DNA of 64,000 nucleotides from Streptomyces hygroscopicus (GTDB lineage Bacteria > Actinomycetota > Actinomycetes > Streptomycetales > Streptomycetaceae). The stretch spans positions 1-64,000 of the forward strand of contig NZ_LBMW01000006.1 in assembly GCF_026168105.1 (NCBI RefSeq). The letters are read 5' to 3'. The translations under genes were made by a program, and so were the position numbers. Shown here piece after piece: positions 8,165 through 18,340 of the stretch (the first letter of the stretch is position 1; each line of letters opens with the position of its first letter). The notes under the pieces were generated by a model. That model saw nothing but the letters and a program-made list of their open reading frames with translations, was not told where the DNA came from and ran no database searches.

Positions 8165-8403
8165 GAGGCGGCGTCCCCGGGCGGGCGCCCCCGCCGGGGC
8201 AGCGGGCCGGTATCGCGCGGCAGACGACCGGCGTCCGCGAGAGCGCGTCGCAGCAGGAACTCGATCTGCGCGTTGGCGGAGCGCAGCTCGTCCGAGGCCC
8301 AGCGGGCCAACGCCTCGTACACCAACGGGTCCAGCCGCAGCAGCACCTGCTTGCGCTGCTGCGGCCGACGCTGAGGGGGCGAACCCTCGGAGGGAGCCGT
8401 CAC
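8161..8403 (-). CDS. Ribbon-helix-helix (Arc-type) small DNA-binding protein
   Basis: An 80-aa protein with an Arc/MetJ-like core: QVLLRLDPLVYEALARWASD gives the beta strand and first helix, then SANAQIEFLLRRALADAG gives the second helix. Flanking residues are Pro/Arg-rich. The GTG start overlaps the stop of the SPFH gene by 4 nt (GTGA), so the two are coupled. The TAA stop lies inside the terminal inverted repeat of the small mobile element. The original C-terminus may therefore have been altered by that insertion. It may act as a local transcription factor or as an accessory of the SPFH protein. Neither is shown. Confidence 0.8.
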   Translation of the reverse strand: MTAPSEGSPPQRRPQQRKQVLLRLDPLVYEALARWASDELRSANAQIEFLLRRALADAGRLPRDTGPLPRRGRPPGDAAS

Positions 8404-9335
8404 TGGTAGAGGGACCCCGTGTTGAGCACGGGCTGCGGGGCCCGGTCCCCGCACAGCACCACCATCAGATTCGACACCATCGCCGCCTTTCGTTCCTCGT
8501 CCAGCTCCACGATGTCCCGTTCGGAGATTCTGGCCAGGGCCGCCTCCACCATCCCGACCGCTCCGTCGACGATCTGCCGCCGCGCGGCGACCACCGCACC
8601 GGCCTGCTGCCGCTGGAGCATCGCGGACGCGATCTCAGGAGCGTAGGCGAGATGTGTGAAGCGCGACTCGATGATCTGCACTCCGGCGGCCTCCACGCGC
8701 GCGTGCAGCTCGACGGCGAGCTTCTCGGTGATCTCCTCGGCGTTGCCGCGCAGCGAGAGCCCGCCCTCGTCGTGGGCGTCGTAGGGGTACTCGATGGCGA
8801 TGTGCCGCACGGCCGCTTCGGTCTGCGTGGCGACGAACTCCAGGAAGTCGTCCACCTCGAAGGTGGCCTGCGCGGTGTCCTCCACCTTCCAGACCACCAC
8901 CGCGGCCAGCTCGATCGGGTTGCCGTAGGCGTCGTTGACCTTGAGGACCGCGGTCTCGTGGTTGCGGACGCGGGTCGAGATCTTCGTACGCGAGGTGAAC
9001 GGGTTCACCCAGCGCAGCCCGTCCTGCCGGATGGTGCCGCGGTAGCGCCCGAAGAGCTGGACGACCCGCGCCTCACCCGGTGCCACCGTGTTCAGCCCGC
9101 ACATCCCGATGAACGCCGACAGACCGCTCAGGACACCGATCGCGACCAGCGCGGCCTTGCCCGCGGATCCGGTGACCGTCGAGCCCCAGGCGATCAGGCC
9201 CGCGCCCAGTGCCAGTCCGGCCACCCCGAGCAGCAGTGCGAGGCCGCCGCCGATGCTGTGCGCGGTGAACTCCCGGACCCGCGGCGCGGGCCTTTGCGGT
9301 ATGTCGCCGGTGGCGGAAGCGTCATGTGTCGACAT
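8400..9335 (-). CDS. SPFH/Band 7 membrane protein
   Basis: A 311-aa member of the stomatin/prohibitin/flotillin superfamily. Two hydrophobic segments lie at about residues 28-52 and 60-82. They are followed by the Band 7 domain (about 85-275), including [20 protein letters not shown] and a long amphipathic helix near 225-270. Such proteins assemble membrane microdomain scaffolds. It is followed by, and overlaps, a ribbon-helix-helix gene instead of the NfeD partner seen with many SPFH genes. A promoter region rich in A+T lies upstream (9350-9400). The precise role is unknown. Confidence 0.9.
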   Translation of the reverse strand: MSTHDASATGDIPQRPAPRVREFTAHSIGGGLALLLGVAGLALGAGLIAWGSTVTGSAGKAALVAIGVLSGLSAFIGMCGLNTVAPGEARVVQLFGRYRGTIRQDGLRWVNPFTSRTKISTRVRNHETAVLKVNDAYGNPIELAAVVVWKVEDTAQATFEVDDFLEFVATQTEAAVRHIAIEYPYDAHDEGGLSLRGNAEEITEKLAVELHARVEAAGVQIIESRFTHLAYAPEIASAMLQRQQAGAVVAARRQIVDGAVGMVEAALARISERDIVELDEERKAAMVSNLMVVLCGDRAPQPVLNTGSLYQ

Positions 9336-9573
9336 GGGTGGTGTCCCCCCGTTTCGTATATAGCTCTTACCTAGCTAAGTGATAGCACATTTTTTCCGCT
9401 GGCAACCTTCCATGCCTGCGGAACGTCGGTTCCGGTGGGACAGGTGCTGATTCTCACGTCCGTAAAAGGACGGATCGGCCGTCCTTTGTCATACCGCGCG
9501 GTGTTAGCTTTCTGAGCTGACCTGAGCCACGTACCTGGGTGACACACGAGAACGAAGCGGAGCGGATCGACTC

Positions 9574-11931
9574 ATGGGACGAGCGGAAGAGAGACGAGCG
9601 CGACAGCGTGGTGGCCGCCGCGCGGCGCCCAAGCGCTCGACCGGGACGACCGGCTCCGCGTCGGTGGGCGCCCCGCCGGCGACCGGCGGCCGTGCCGCCG
9701 CGCGCGGCAGGGCCGCCAAGAACGGGAAGGCCCGGAAGAGCGGCATACGCCGGTTCTTCACCTGGAAGACGGTCCTCGGCTCGTTGTTCGGCTTCGTGCT
9801 GCTGGTCATGGGCGCTTTCGTGCTGCTGTACGTCATGACCCCGATCCCTGCGGGGAACGCCGCCGCCCAGTTGCAGAGCAACATCTACAAGTACAGCGAC
9901 GGTTCGATCCTCGCCCGCACCGGCGACCTCAACCGTGAGAACGTCGACCTCGCCGAGATACCCAAGGGCGTCCAGCACACCTTCGTCGCCGCCGAGAACA
10001 AGACCTTCTACCAGGACAACGGCATCGACCTGCGGGGCACGGCCCGCGGCATCGTCAACACCCTCTCCGGCAAGGGCGCGCAGGGCGGCTCGACCATCAC
10101 CCAGCAGTACGTCAAGAACTACTACCTGACCCAGAACCAGACCGTCACGCGCAAGCTGAAGGAACTGGTCATCTCCCTGAAGCTGGACCGCAAGAAGTCC
10201 AAGGAGTACATCCTCGCGGGCTACATCAACACCAGCTACTACGGCCGGGGGGCCTACGGAATCCAGGCCGCCGCGCAGGCGTACTACCGCAAGGACGCCG
10301 CGAAGCTCACGGTCGAGGAAGGCGCGTACCTGGCGTCACTGCTCCAGGCGCCGAACCAGTACGACTGGGCCATCGCCACGGACACCGGCAAGCAACTGGT
10401 GCAGGCCCGCTGGAACTACGTCCTGAACAACATGGTCGGCATGCACTGGCTGGACGCGGGCCAGCGCCAGGCGATGAAGTTCCCGGTGCCGAAGGCGCCC
10501 AAGCCGGCACCCGGCATGCAGGGCCAGACCGGGTATCTGGTGGACGCGGCCAACGCGGCCCTGGAGAAGCAGCTGGTCGCCCAGGGCACCGCCGGCTCGC
10601 TCGGTGATGCCGAGGCACTGGTCAGGCAGGGCGGCTGGACCATCACCGTGAACATCGACAAGAAGAAGCAGGCCCAGCTGGAACAGGCCGTCAAGGACAA
10701 GCTGACCAGCAACCTGAACCCGAAGAAGCGTTCCGTCGACGGTGATGTGCAGGCCGGTGCCGTGTCCGTCGATCCGAGGACGGGACGGGTGCTCGCCCTG
10801 TACGGAGGCGTGGACTACTTCAAGCACTACACCAGCAACGCGACCCGCCGTGACTACCAGCCCGCCTCCACCTTCAAGCCGCTGATCTTCGCGGCCGCCC
10901 TCGACCAGGGTGCCAAGACCCAGGACGGACGGGCGATCACCGCGAACACGATCTACGACGGCACCAGCGGCCGCCCGGTCAAGGGCAGCACGATCCCCTT
11001 CGCGCCGCCGAACGAGGACCACCAGGACTACGGACCCATCACCGTGCAGACGGCGATGAACCAGTCGGTGAACTCGGTCTTCGCGCAGATGGGTGTCGAC
11101 GTCGGCATGGAGAACGTGCTGAAGGTCGCGGACTCGCTCGGCCTGGACACCAAGGGCCTGCCCGCGGTGCCCGCGCAGACCCTCGGCAGCATGGGCGCGA
11201 GCCCGCTGGAGATGGCCGGCGCCTACGCGACGCTCGACAACCACGGCAAGAAGGTCACCCCGGCGGTCGTCAAGTCGGCCGAGCACAAGGACCGTACGGT
11301 CACCTTCCCGAACCCGATCGGCGACCAGGTGATCACCCGCGAGGCCGCCGACACGGTGACCTCGGTGCTGACCGGAGTGGTCGACGACGGTACGGCCAAG
11401 CAGTCGGTCGCGAACAACCCCGCGCGCAACGGCCAGCAGGTCGCGGGCAAGACGGGTACGTCCGACAACAACAAGTCGGCCTGGTTCACCGGTTACACAC
11501 CGAACCTGGTCACCTCGGTGGGCCTGTTCGGTGAGGACGCCAAGACCCACGCCCAGGTCCCTCTGAAGGGCGCAACGGGCCTCATCCAGGACAGCGGCGG
11601 CCGTATCAACGGCGGCAGCTTCCCCGCGCTGATCTGGGCCGCGTACACCTTCGACGTGATGGGCGACGTCAGCACGTTCGACCTGGACACCGTGCAGGGC
11701 GCGGCGGTCCAGCCGAGCGTCACGCCGTCTCTCACGCAGTCCCCGAGCTCCACGCCGTCGTCGTCGCCGTCCACGAAGAAGCCGACCTCCCATCCGCCGA
11801 CCAGCTCGCCTCCGGCCTCGCCGTCATCGCCGACGGCTCCCAGTCAGCCGCCGACGAGCTCGCCGTCGTCGTCGCCGGACACCTCGCCGTCGGCGCCGGA
11901 GAACCCGCTCAATCCGAACGGCGCGCAGTGA
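9574..11931 (+). CDS. Bifunctional class A penicillin-binding protein
   Basis: A 785-aa peptidoglycan synthase. A basic N-terminal cytoplasmic tail precedes a membrane anchor at about 65-87. The GT51 glycosyltransferase spans about 110-285, with catalytic Glu141 in AENKTFY and GGSTITQQ at 171-178. The transpeptidase spans about 370-680, with Ser432 and Lys435 in STFK, the SVN motif at 498-500 and KTG at 626-628. The C-terminal 75 residues are a Ser/Pro/Thr-rich tail, as in many actinobacterial class A PBPs. It makes and crosslinks glycan strands outside the membrane. A 15-bp hairpin terminator follows. Confidence 0.96.
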   Translation: MGRAEERRARQRGGRRAAPKRSTGTTGSASVGAPPATGGRAAARGRAAKNGKARKSGIRRFFTWKTVLGSLFGFVLLVMGAFVLLYVMTPIPAGNAAAQLQSNIYKYSDGSILARTGDLNRENVDLAEIPKGVQHTFVAAENKTFYQDNGIDLRGTARGIVNTLSGKGAQGGSTITQQYVKNYYLTQNQTVTRKLKELVISLKLDRKKSKEYILAGYINTSYYGRGAYGIQAAAQAYYRKDAAKLTVEEGAYLASLLQAPNQYDWAIATDTGKQLVQARWNYVLNNMVGMHWLDAGQRQAMKFPVPKAPKPAPGMQGQTGYLVDAANAALEKQLVAQGTAGSLGDAEALVRQGGWTITVNIDKKKQAQLEQAVKDKLTSNLNPKKRSVDGDVQAGAVSVDPRTGRVLALYGGVDYFKHYTSNATRRDYQPASTFKPLIFAAALDQGAKTQDGRAITANTIYDGTSGRPVKGSTIPFAPPNEDHQDYGPITVQTAMNQSVNSVFAQMGVDVGMENVLKVADSLGLDTKGLPAVPAQTLGSMGASPLEMAGAYATLDNHGKKVTPAVVKSAEHKDRTVTFPNPIGDQVITREAADTVTSVLTGVVDDGTAKQSVANNPARNGQQVAGKTGTSDNNKSAWFTGYTPNLVTSVGLFGEDAKTHAQVPLKGATGLIQDSGGRINGGSFPALIWAAYTFDVMGDVSTFDLDTVQGAAVQPSVTPSLTQSPSSTPSSSPSTKKPTSHPPTSSPPASPSSPTAPSQPPTSSPSSSPDTSPSAPENPLNPNGAQ

Positions 11932-11934
11932 CAC

Positions 11935-11969
11935 GAGGGCGCCCGGTGGCCGGTCCACCGGGCGCCCTC
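11935..11969. terminator. Bidirectional terminator, 15-bp perfect stem
   Basis: Arms at 11935-11949 and 11955-11969 are perfectly complementary with a 5-nt loop. The hairpin lies 4 nt after the PBP stop and 14 nt from the stop of the convergent catalase gene, so it can end both transcripts. Confidence 0.85.
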
Positions 11970-11982
11970 CTCGTCGGGTGCG

Positions 11983-13446
11983 TCAGCCGCCGTTGACGTT
12001 GTTGGCGATGCGGTCGCCGATCTCCTTGTCGATGTTGCGCCAGTACTGCAGCGCGCGGTCGAGGACCGGGCGGGAGACGCCCTGCAGCAGATGGCCGGTG
12101 ACGTTGGAGACCAGCCGGTCTCGGGCCGCCTCGTCCAGGACCTGGCGGACCATCGTGTGCGGCTGGCCGAAGTCGTCGTCCTCCCGGTGCAGCCGGTAGG
12201 CCTCCCGCACCATCTCGCCCGCCGTCTGCCAGCCGGCGGCCTCGCCGAACTGATCCACGGCCGCGGCCGGTCCGCCGTAGGAGTTGGGCGCGTACGGTCG
12301 CGCGGTGTGGGCGGGCTCGTAGCGCATGGGGCCGTCCTTGGCATAGGAGCTGACCTGCACGCGCGGCCTGTTGGGCGGCAGTTGGGTGTAGTTCGGCCCG
12401 ATGCGGTAGCGGTGCGTGTCCGGGTAGGAGAAGAGTCGGCCGAGGAGCATCTTGTCCGGGGAGGGGCCGATGCCCGGCACCATGTTGGACGGCTCGAACG
12501 CGGCCTGCTCGATGTGGATGAAGTAGTCCTCGGGATTCTTGTTCAGGGTCATCCGGCCGACCTCGATCAGCGGGTAGTCGCCGTGCGGCCACACCTTGGT
12601 CAGGTCGAACGGGTTGAACCGGTAGTCCGGCGCGTCGTCGAACGGCATCACCTGCACGTGGACCGTCCAGGACGGGTGGTCGCCACGCTCGATCGCCTCG
12701 TACAGATCGCGGCGGTGCAGGTCGGCGTCCTTGCCGGCCAGTTCGTCGGCCTGCTCCTGGGTGAGGAAGTCGATGCCCTGATCGGTCTTGATGTGGTACT
12801 TGACCCAGAACTTCTCACCGCCGGCGTTGATCCACATGTAGGTGTGCGAGGAGTAGCCGTTCATGTGGCGGTACGTCTTCGGGATGCCCCGGTCGCCCAT
12901 GAGCCACGTCACCTGGTGCGCGGACTCGGGGGAGAGGGTCCAGAAGTCCCACTGCATGTCGTTGTTGCGCAGCCCGGTCGCCGGGTGGCGCTTCTGCGAG
13001 CGGATGAAGTCCTGGAATTTCATAGGGTCGCGGACGAAGAAGACCGGGGTGTTGTTCCCCACAAGGTCGTAGTTGCCGTGTTCGGTGTAGAACTTCAGCG
13101 CGAAACCGCGCGGGTCCCGCCAGGTGTCCGGGGAGCCGAGCTCGCCGGCGACCGTGGAGAAGCGGGCGAGCATCTCGGTGCGCTTCCCGGGCTGGAAGAG
13201 GTCGGCCTTGGTGAACTGGCTGATGTCGTTGGTGACTTCGAGGATCCCGTACGCGCCACTGCCCTTGGCGTGCACCACCCGCTCGGGAACCCGTTCCCGG
13301 TTGAACTGGGCCATCTTCTCTATGAGGTAGTGGTCCTGGAGCAGGATCGGGCCGTTCGGACTCACGGTGAGCGAGTGCTCGTCACTCTCCGCCGGGATGC
13401 CTGCGTTGGTGGTGGTGTAGGGAGCCGACTGGGGTGTCTGCGTCAC
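11983..13446 (-). CDS. katA: Monofunctional haem catalase
   Basis: A 487-aa clade 3 small-subunit catalase that converts hydrogen peroxide to water and oxygen. The distal His59 ([11 protein letters not shown]), Asn132 ([11 protein letters not shown]) and the proximal haem ligand Tyr341 ([12 protein letters not shown]) are all present, and the length matches the Streptomyces CatA type. Palindromes 65-100 nt upstream of the start may be operator sites; in Streptomyces such genes are often under a Fur-like CatR repressor, but no such regulator is adjacent. The gene lies between cell-wall and signalling genes instead of next to oxyR. The symbol follows general catalase naming (catA in Streptomyces usage). 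Confidence 0.96.
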   Translation of the reverse strand: MTQTPQSAPYTTTNAGIPAESDEHSLTVSPNGPILLQDHYLIEKMAQFNRERVPERVVHAKGSGAYGILEVTNDISQFTKADLFQPGKRTEMLARFSTVAGELGSPDTWRDPRGFALKFYTEHGNYDLVGNNTPVFFVRDPMKFQDFIRSQKRHPATGLRNNDMQWDFWTLSPESAHQVTWLMGDRGIPKTYRHMNGYSSHTYMWINAGGEKFWVKYHIKTDQGIDFLTQEQADELAGKDADLHRRDLYEAIERGDHPSWTVHVQVMPFDDAPDYRFNPFDLTKVWPHGDYPLIEVGRMTLNKNPEDYFIHIEQAAFEPSNMVPGIGPSPDKMLLGRLFSYPDTHRYRIGPNYTQLPPNRPRVQVSSYAKDGPMRYEPAHTARPYAPNSYGGPAAAVDQFGEAAGWQTAGEMVREAYRLHREDDDFGQPHTMVRQVLDEAARDRLVSNVTGHLLQGVSRPVLDRALQYWRNIDKEIGDRIANNVNGG

Positions 13447-13510
13447 GAGCGTCCTCCCGTCGTACAGAGGGTTCGGTCAGGTCGCTTCGCTCACCCCAGC
13501 AGTCAACTCC

Positions 13511-13547
13511 GCCGACGGGATGTCGGCAACATTTGGACGGGGTCCAA
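13511..13547 (-). promoter_or_regulatory. Candidate catalase promoter/operator palindromes
   Basis: TTGGAC-GGG-GTCCAA (13533-13547) is a perfect 6-bp inverted repeat. Read on the minus strand, its first half, TTGGAC, is a plausible -35 box. Next to it GCCGAC and GTCGGC (13511-13516 and 13522-13527) form another perfect 6-bp dyad. Both lie 65-100 nt upstream of the catalase start. An operator overlapping the -35 element would fit peroxide-responsive repression. The regulator is not identified. Confidence 0.45.
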
Positions 13548-13565
13548 TTCCGGTTCTCTTCTGAG

Positions 13566-13652
13566 CCCGGCGCGCCCGGCACCGGCCCGGCGCGCGCCCG
13601 GCACCGGCCTGGCGCGGGCCCGGTACCGGCCTGGTCCAGGCCCGGTGCGAGG
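13566..13652. repeat. Degenerate 22-bp G+C-rich tandem repeats
   Basis: About four diverged copies of a 20-23-bp unit built on CCCGGCGCGCGCCCGGCACC fill 13566-13652, between the catalase promoter and the end of the PP2C gene. The unit is itself partly self-complementary, so transcripts could fold strongly. It may end transcription of the PP2C gene that finishes at 13666 on the minus strand. Confidence 0.65.
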
Positions 13653-13665
13653 CCGGTCCACGGCC

Positions 13666-15783
13666 TCACCCCCGGTTCAGCTCGAACCAGACCACCTTCC
13701 CGGTGCTCAGCCGCGTCGCACCCCACCGCCGGGCCAGTCGGTTGACCAGATACAGTCCCCGGCCGCCCTCGTCCGTGGCCCGCGCCTGCCGCAGCCGCGG
13801 CAGCTGGGGCACGTCGTCGCCGACTTCGCAGCGCAGTACATCGGTGCGCAGCAGCCGCAGCGTGACCGGCCGTGACGCATAGCGCACGGCGTTGGTCACC
13901 ACCTCGCTGACCAGCAACTCCACCGAGTCCGTCAGCTCCTCCATCCCCCAGCGGGCCAGCGCCCGGCGGGCCAGCCTGCGGGCCCGGCCCGGCGCCGCGT
14001 CCTCGGGTTCCAGGAACCAGTACGCGACATCGCTCGGCGCGATCCCGTCGAAGCGGGCGGCGAGCAGCGCGATGTCGTCGTCGCGGTCGCCGGGCCCGAG
14101 CATGTCGAGCACCTCGTCGCAGAGCGCCTCCAGCGGCGGCGGGTGATCCGCGCCGGTGAGCTGGGCGGTCGCCGCGAGCTTCTCCCGCAACTGCTCTATG
14201 CCCGTCCACACGTCCCGCAGCCGCGACTCGACCAGCCCGTCGGTGTAGAGCAGCAGGGTCGCTCCCGCCGGGGCGTCCAGCTCGACCGCCTCGAAATCCA
14301 CTCCACCCACGCCGATCGGGGCACCGGCCGGCACCCGCAGCACCTCGGCCCGGCCGCCCAGATGCAGCAGGACAGGCGGCGGATGGCCCGCATTGGCGAT
14401 GGTGATCCGGTGCGCGACCGGGTCGTACACCGCGTACAGGCAGGTCGCCATGCGGTCGGTGCCGAGCCGCTGGGCCTGCTCGTCGAGGTGGTGCAGCACC
14501 TCCTGCGGCGGCAGGTCGAGCCCGGCCAGCGTCTGGGCCGTCGTCCGCAACTGCCCCATGATCGCCGCGGATGTCATGGAGTGGCCCATGACATCACCCA
14601 CGACCAGCGCCACACGGCTGCCGGGCAGCGGAATCGCGTCGTACCAGTCCCCGCCGACCCGTGCGGTCTCGGCGGCCGGCAGGTAACGGGACGCCAGCCG
14701 TACGCCCGTCGGGTTCGGCAGGGTCTCCGGCAGCATCGTCCGCTGCAACTCGTCGGCGATGTACGCCTCTCGTCCGTACAGCACCGCCTTGTCGATTCCG
14801 AGCGCGCTGTGCGTGGCCAGCTGGGCGGCGACCAGCAGATCGTCCGCCTCGAAGGCCATCCGCTCGGGGCGGCGCAGGAACAGCGCGGCGCCGATGACCC
14901 GGCGGCGGCCGCGCAGCGGCGCCAGGATCGCGCGCTGGCCCGGCGGAACGGAGAGATCGTCGCCGAGCAGCTCCGGGAGCGCGGCGCGGGCCGCGGGCGC
15001 GTCCGCGAACACCGGCCGCACCCCGCGCAGCACCTCGGCGAGCGCGCCGCCCACCCGCACTTCGCACAGCTCGTTGCTCAGCGCCGCGAAACCGGAGCCC
15101 TCCGGCACCGGCACCGGCAGGATCCCGTCCTCCAGGTCCCGCTCCTGCGGTATCCGGTCGGTGCGCCGCAGCCGCAGCACCAAGGGGCCGGTGGGCCGCT
15201 CGTCACCCACGGGCAGCGGGTCGCGCAGATAGACGAGGATCGCGTCCGAGAAGGTCGGCACCGTGGCCCGGCACAGGCCCATCACGATCTCGTCGAGGTC
15301 GATGCCGCGCGCGATCCGACGCGTGGCGGCGCCCACGAAGCGAAGCCGGTCCCCGTCACGCCGCATGGGCATGGGGCCGCCCGGCGGCGCCTGGCCGGTG
15401 CGCCGGTCCTTGCCGCCGCTCACGGCGGCGGCGCGGTCCTGCCCGGAGCCGGGCTGGGCCGGAATGCTCTCCGGAGCGGGGCGCGGACGGTGCGTGTCCG
15501 GCTCGTCCGCGGACGGCTGGGAGTGCTCCGTGCCGCCCGTCGCGGGCAACGGCGCCGAGGAACCGCCCGGATTGCCCGATGCGCCGTGCTGGGCACAGGG
15601 CAGCGGCACACCGGACGAGACGGGCGAGTCGCCCGGCCGGGCCTGTGCGGGTAACACCGGGGCCGGCGGGGCGGACAGCGGCTCCGGGGTACGCAGGAGC
15701 GCCCCGCGGGGATCCGCGGGGCCCACGCCCTGCTGCGGGCGGTCGTGGGAGGTCGGGTGCTCCGTCACGCGTGTCGAATCCAT
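13666..15783 (-). CDS. GAF-PP2C (SpoIIE/RsbU) phosphatase with anti-sigma-type kinase domain; TTA codon
   Basis: A 705-aa regulator. Residues 1-135 are Pro/Gly-rich and probably disordered. A GAF-like sensor region (about 145-320) follows, then a PP2C/SpoIIE phosphatase (about 330-560, with GGDWYDAIPL, VGDVMGHS, LLLYTDGLVES and DRDDDIALLAAR). It ends in a GHKL/HATPase domain (about 580-705, with ELLVSEVVTNAVRYAS and EGGRGLYLVNRLA). This joins, in one chain, a phosphatase that activates anti-sigma antagonists and a kinase resembling RsbW. All four metal-site motifs look intact. Leu44 is a TTA codon (15652-15654 on the plus strand), suggesting bldA-dependent translation during development. No membrane segment was seen. 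Confidence 0.92.
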   Translation of the reverse strand: MDSTRVTEHPTSHDRPQQGVGPADPRGALLRTPEPLSAPPAPVLPAQARPGDSPVSSGVPLPCAQHGASGNPGGSSAPLPATGGTEHSQPSADEPDTHRPRPAPESIPAQPGSGQDRAAAVSGGKDRRTGQAPPGGPMPMRRDGDRLRFVGAATRRIARGIDLDEIVMGLCRATVPTFSDAILVYLRDPLPVGDERPTGPLVLRLRRTDRIPQERDLEDGILPVPVPEGSGFAALSNELCEVRVGGALAEVLRGVRPVFADAPAARAALPELLGDDLSVPPGQRAILAPLRGRRRVIGAALFLRRPERMAFEADDLLVAAQLATHSALGIDKAVLYGREAYIADELQRTMLPETLPNPTGVRLASRYLPAAETARVGGDWYDAIPLPGSRVALVVGDVMGHSMTSAAIMGQLRTTAQTLAGLDLPPQEVLHHLDEQAQRLGTDRMATCLYAVYDPVAHRITIANAGHPPPVLLHLGGRAEVLRVPAGAPIGVGGVDFEAVELDAPAGATLLLYTDGLVESRLRDVWTGIEQLREKLAATAQLTGADHPPPLEALCDEVLDMLGPGDRDDDIALLAARFDGIAPSDVAYWFLEPEDAAPGRARRLARRALARWGMEELTDSVELLVSEVVTNAVRYASRPVTLRLLRTDVLRCEVGDDVPQLPRLRQARATDEGGRGLYLVNRLARRWGATRLSTGKVVWFELNRG

Positions 15784-16057
15784 CCGTCCGGGGCTGCGCG
15801 CCGTGCGTCAAGTTCGTCCCGCAGAGAAGCCGATACCCGGAATACGTGCCCCAGGAACGGAATTCCCGCGCGGTCCCACGCAATCCATGATGCACCGGCC
15901 GGCCCCGCCGCCCCGGTGTGGCCCTCGTACCCCTCGCTCACGTCCTGCCGCCCCTCGGTGACGTTCGGTCAAGCCCAGCGATTACTGCGTGAGTTGCTGT
16001 TGCATGCCCTTGCGGAGGACGATCCTACGGTTGTACCGCGGGGGCGCAACAAGGGTC

Positions 16058-16750
16058 TCATGAGGTCATGTGCGCGGGCATGCGGTCCCAGTCCTCCGGC
16101 AGAGGCGGCACCGACCAGGACGGATCCGGTCGCCAGTGCGGCCAGCCGTCCGAGAACGGCGGCCCCCAGGCGTGGATCACCTCCACCGCGGAGCGGCTCG
16201 CCTCGCGTACCCGCTCCGCGAGTTGAGAGGCGATCAGGCCGTCCCGCTGGGCCTGCGCGAACTCGTCCTCGTCACGCCAGCCCCAACTGCGGTCCGGATA
16301 GACGCAGATGTCCAGGAAATGGTCCTCGGAGTCGACGCCGCCGGACCAGCGCACCAGCGGCTCCTCCAGGTTGACGTACCAGTTCTTGAAGCGCCAGCCC
16401 GGCTCCCAGAACAGCCATACCGACCAGGGATCCCCGGGCCGGGCCAGCTTGAGCACACCGGTGCCGAACCAGCGGTCGAGCTGTACGGCCCGCGGCTTGG
16501 TGTATCGGGACTCCAGCGGCTCGGCGTGCAGCGGCGTGCCATCGGCGAGGACGGGCTTCACGCACTGGGTGCCGGGCGCCATCCACACGGCGAGCAGGTC
16601 GCCGTCGTCCCTGACCACGGTGACGGGCCGAGCGATGTGGAAGCGCTCTCCCCCGTTCTCCCGGTATCTCCACAGGATGTGGTCCCCCGGGGCCCAGTGT
16701 GCCGTCGCTCCGCCCGCTTCGACTCGTCTCACCGCTCCACCCTCTGCCAT
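16058..16750 (-). CDS. DUF402 (FomD-like) protein
   Basis: A 230-aa protein of the DUF402/FomD-type barrel family. Conserved features include HILWRYRENG near residues 24-33, the central WFGTGVLKLARPGDPWSVWLF and an acidic YVNLEEPLVRWSGGVDSED followed by CVYPDRSWGWRDEDEF. The aspartate and glutamate clusters bind metal in this family. Members characterised elsewhere hydrolyse nucleotide di- or triphosphates. The exact substrate here is unknown. It is followed on the same strand, after 83 nt upstream, by fumC, and probably belongs to a housekeeping cluster. Confidence 0.85.
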   Translation of the reverse strand: MAEGGAVRRVEAGGATAHWAPGDHILWRYRENGGERFHIARPVTVVRDDGDLLAVWMAPGTQCVKPVLADGTPLHAEPLESRYTKPRAVQLDRWFGTGVLKLARPGDPWSVWLFWEPGWRFKNWYVNLEEPLVRWSGGVDSEDHFLDICVYPDRSWGWRDEDEFAQAQRDGLIASQLAERVREASRSAVEVIHAWGPPFSDGWPHWRPDPSWSVPPLPEDWDRMPAHMTS

Positions 16751-16833
16751 GCACAGATATTAGGTGCCCCAGGCATACGACGCTGCGGCGGCCGTCACGG
16801 TTCGCGCCGGGGCGGGTGACGCGGCGCCGGGAT

Positions 16834-18219
16834 TCACGGGTGTGTCATCCGCAGGACGTCCAGTGCCTCGTCGAGCTGCTCCAGCGTGAGGTCGCCCCGG
16901 TCCACATACCCGGATTCCAGGACGACTTGACGGATGGTCTTGCGTTCGGCGAGCGCCTTCTTCGCGACCTTCGCGGCCTCTTCGTAGCCGATGTACTTGT
17001 TGAGCGGGGTGACGACGGAGGGGGAGGACTCGGCGTACTCGCGGGCGCGCTCGCGGTGGGCGACGATGCCGTCGACGGTGCGGTCGGCGAGCAGCCGTGA
17101 GGCGTTGGCGAGCAACCGGACGGACTCCAGCACGTTCTTCGCGATGACCGGCATCATCACGTTGAGCTCGAAATTTCCGGAGGCGCCGGCGACGGTGATG
17201 GTCCCGTCGTTCCCGATGACCTGCGCGGCGACCATGAGTACGGCCTCCGGGATCACCGGGTTGACCTTGCCGGGCATGATCGAGGATCCGGGCTGCAGAT
17301 CGGGCAGACCGATCTCGGCGAGCCCGGTCCGGGGGCCGGAGGCCATCCACCGCAGATCATTGGCGATCTTGGTCAACCCGACGGCGATCGTCTTCAGTTG
17401 CCCGCTGAGCTCGACGATCCCGTCCCGGGCGCCCTGGGCCTCGAAGTGGTTGCGGGCCTCGGTGAGCGGCAGTCCGGTGACCCGGGCGACCTCGGCGATC
17501 ACGGCGGCGGAGAAGCCGGGCGGGGTGTTGATCCCCGTCCCGACCGCGGTGCCGCCCAGCGGCAGTTCGGCCAGCCTCGGCAGTGAGGCCTTCAGTCGCT
17601 CGACGCCGTAGCGCACCTGGGCGGCGTATCCGCCGAACTCCTGCCCGAGCGTCACGGGGGTGGCGTCCATGAGATGGGTTCGGCCCGCCTTCACCACATC
17701 GGTGAATTCCTCGGCCTTTCGTTCGAGAGAGGTCGCGAGGTGTTCGAGGGCCGGGACCAGGTCACGGCTGACGGCGGCGGTGGCGGCGATGTGCAGGGAG
17801 GACGGGAAGACGTCGTTGGACGACTGGGAGGCGTTCACATGGTCGTTGGGGTGCACGCCCCTGCCGAGCCGCTCGCTCGCGAGGGTGGCGATGACCTCGT
17901 TGGTGTTCATGTTGGACGAGGTGCCTGAACCCGTCTGGAAGACGTCCACGGGGAAATGCTCGTCCCACCGCCCCTCGGCGACCTCGACGGCCGCTTCGAA
18001 AATGGCCTCGGCCACGTCCTTGTCGAGCACGCCGAGCTCCGCGTTGACCTTCGCCGCGGCGCCCTTGATCCGCGCCAGCGCCTCGATGTGCGCGCGCTCG
18101 ATCCGCTGCCCGGAGACGGGAAAGTTCTCCACGGCCCGCTGGGTCTGCGCCCGCCACTTTGCATGGACGGGAACCCGTACTTCACCCATGGAGTCGTGCT
18201 CGATCCGGTATTCGCTCAT
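16834..18219 (-). CDS. fumC: Class II fumarate hydratase
   Basis: A 461-aa iron-independent fumarase that interconverts fumarate and L-malate in the TCA cycle. It belongs to the aspartase/fumarase superfamily: [13 protein letters not shown] near residue 100, [10 protein letters not shown] near 130 and the catalytic loop [11 protein letters not shown] near 315-325. The start [17 protein letters not shown] matches the family. An in-frame extension to 18330 is Pro/Arg-rich and unlikely. The iron-sulfur class I fumarase is encoded 121 nt upstream on the same strand. The cell therefore has an oxygen-stable and an oxygen-sensitive enzyme in tandem. Confidence 0.97.
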   Translation of the reverse strand: MSEYRIEHDSMGEVRVPVHAKWRAQTQRAVENFPVSGQRIERAHIEALARIKGAAAKVNAELGVLDKDVAEAIFEAAVEVAEGRWDEHFPVDVFQTGSGTSSNMNTNEVIATLASERLGRGVHPNDHVNASQSSNDVFPSSLHIAATAAVSRDLVPALEHLATSLERKAEEFTDVVKAGRTHLMDATPVTLGQEFGGYAAQVRYGVERLKASLPRLAELPLGGTAVGTGINTPPGFSAAVIAEVARVTGLPLTEARNHFEAQGARDGIVELSGQLKTIAVGLTKIANDLRWMASGPRTGLAEIGLPDLQPGSSIMPGKVNPVIPEAVLMVAAQVIGNDGTITVAGASGNFELNVMMPVIAKNVLESVRLLANASRLLADRTVDGIVAHRERAREYAESSPSVVTPLNKYIGYEEAAKVAKKALAERKTIRQVVLESGYVDRGDLTLEQLDEALDVLRMTHP

Positions 18220-18340
18220 ACCGGGTACAGCGCGGGGGCGGGCGGGGATGTTCCGCGGGGCGGGCCGAATGGGGGACGGGCCCCGGGGAGGGCCGGGCAG
18301 GCGCGGCGGGGCGAGGAACGCTCCCGCCACGCCCGGCGGC

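Noticed and set aside
12091..13875. A 594-codon plus-strand frame opposite the catalase gene
   Set aside because: It spans the catalase gene, its promoter and part of the PP2C gene, and the product has no recognisable motif.
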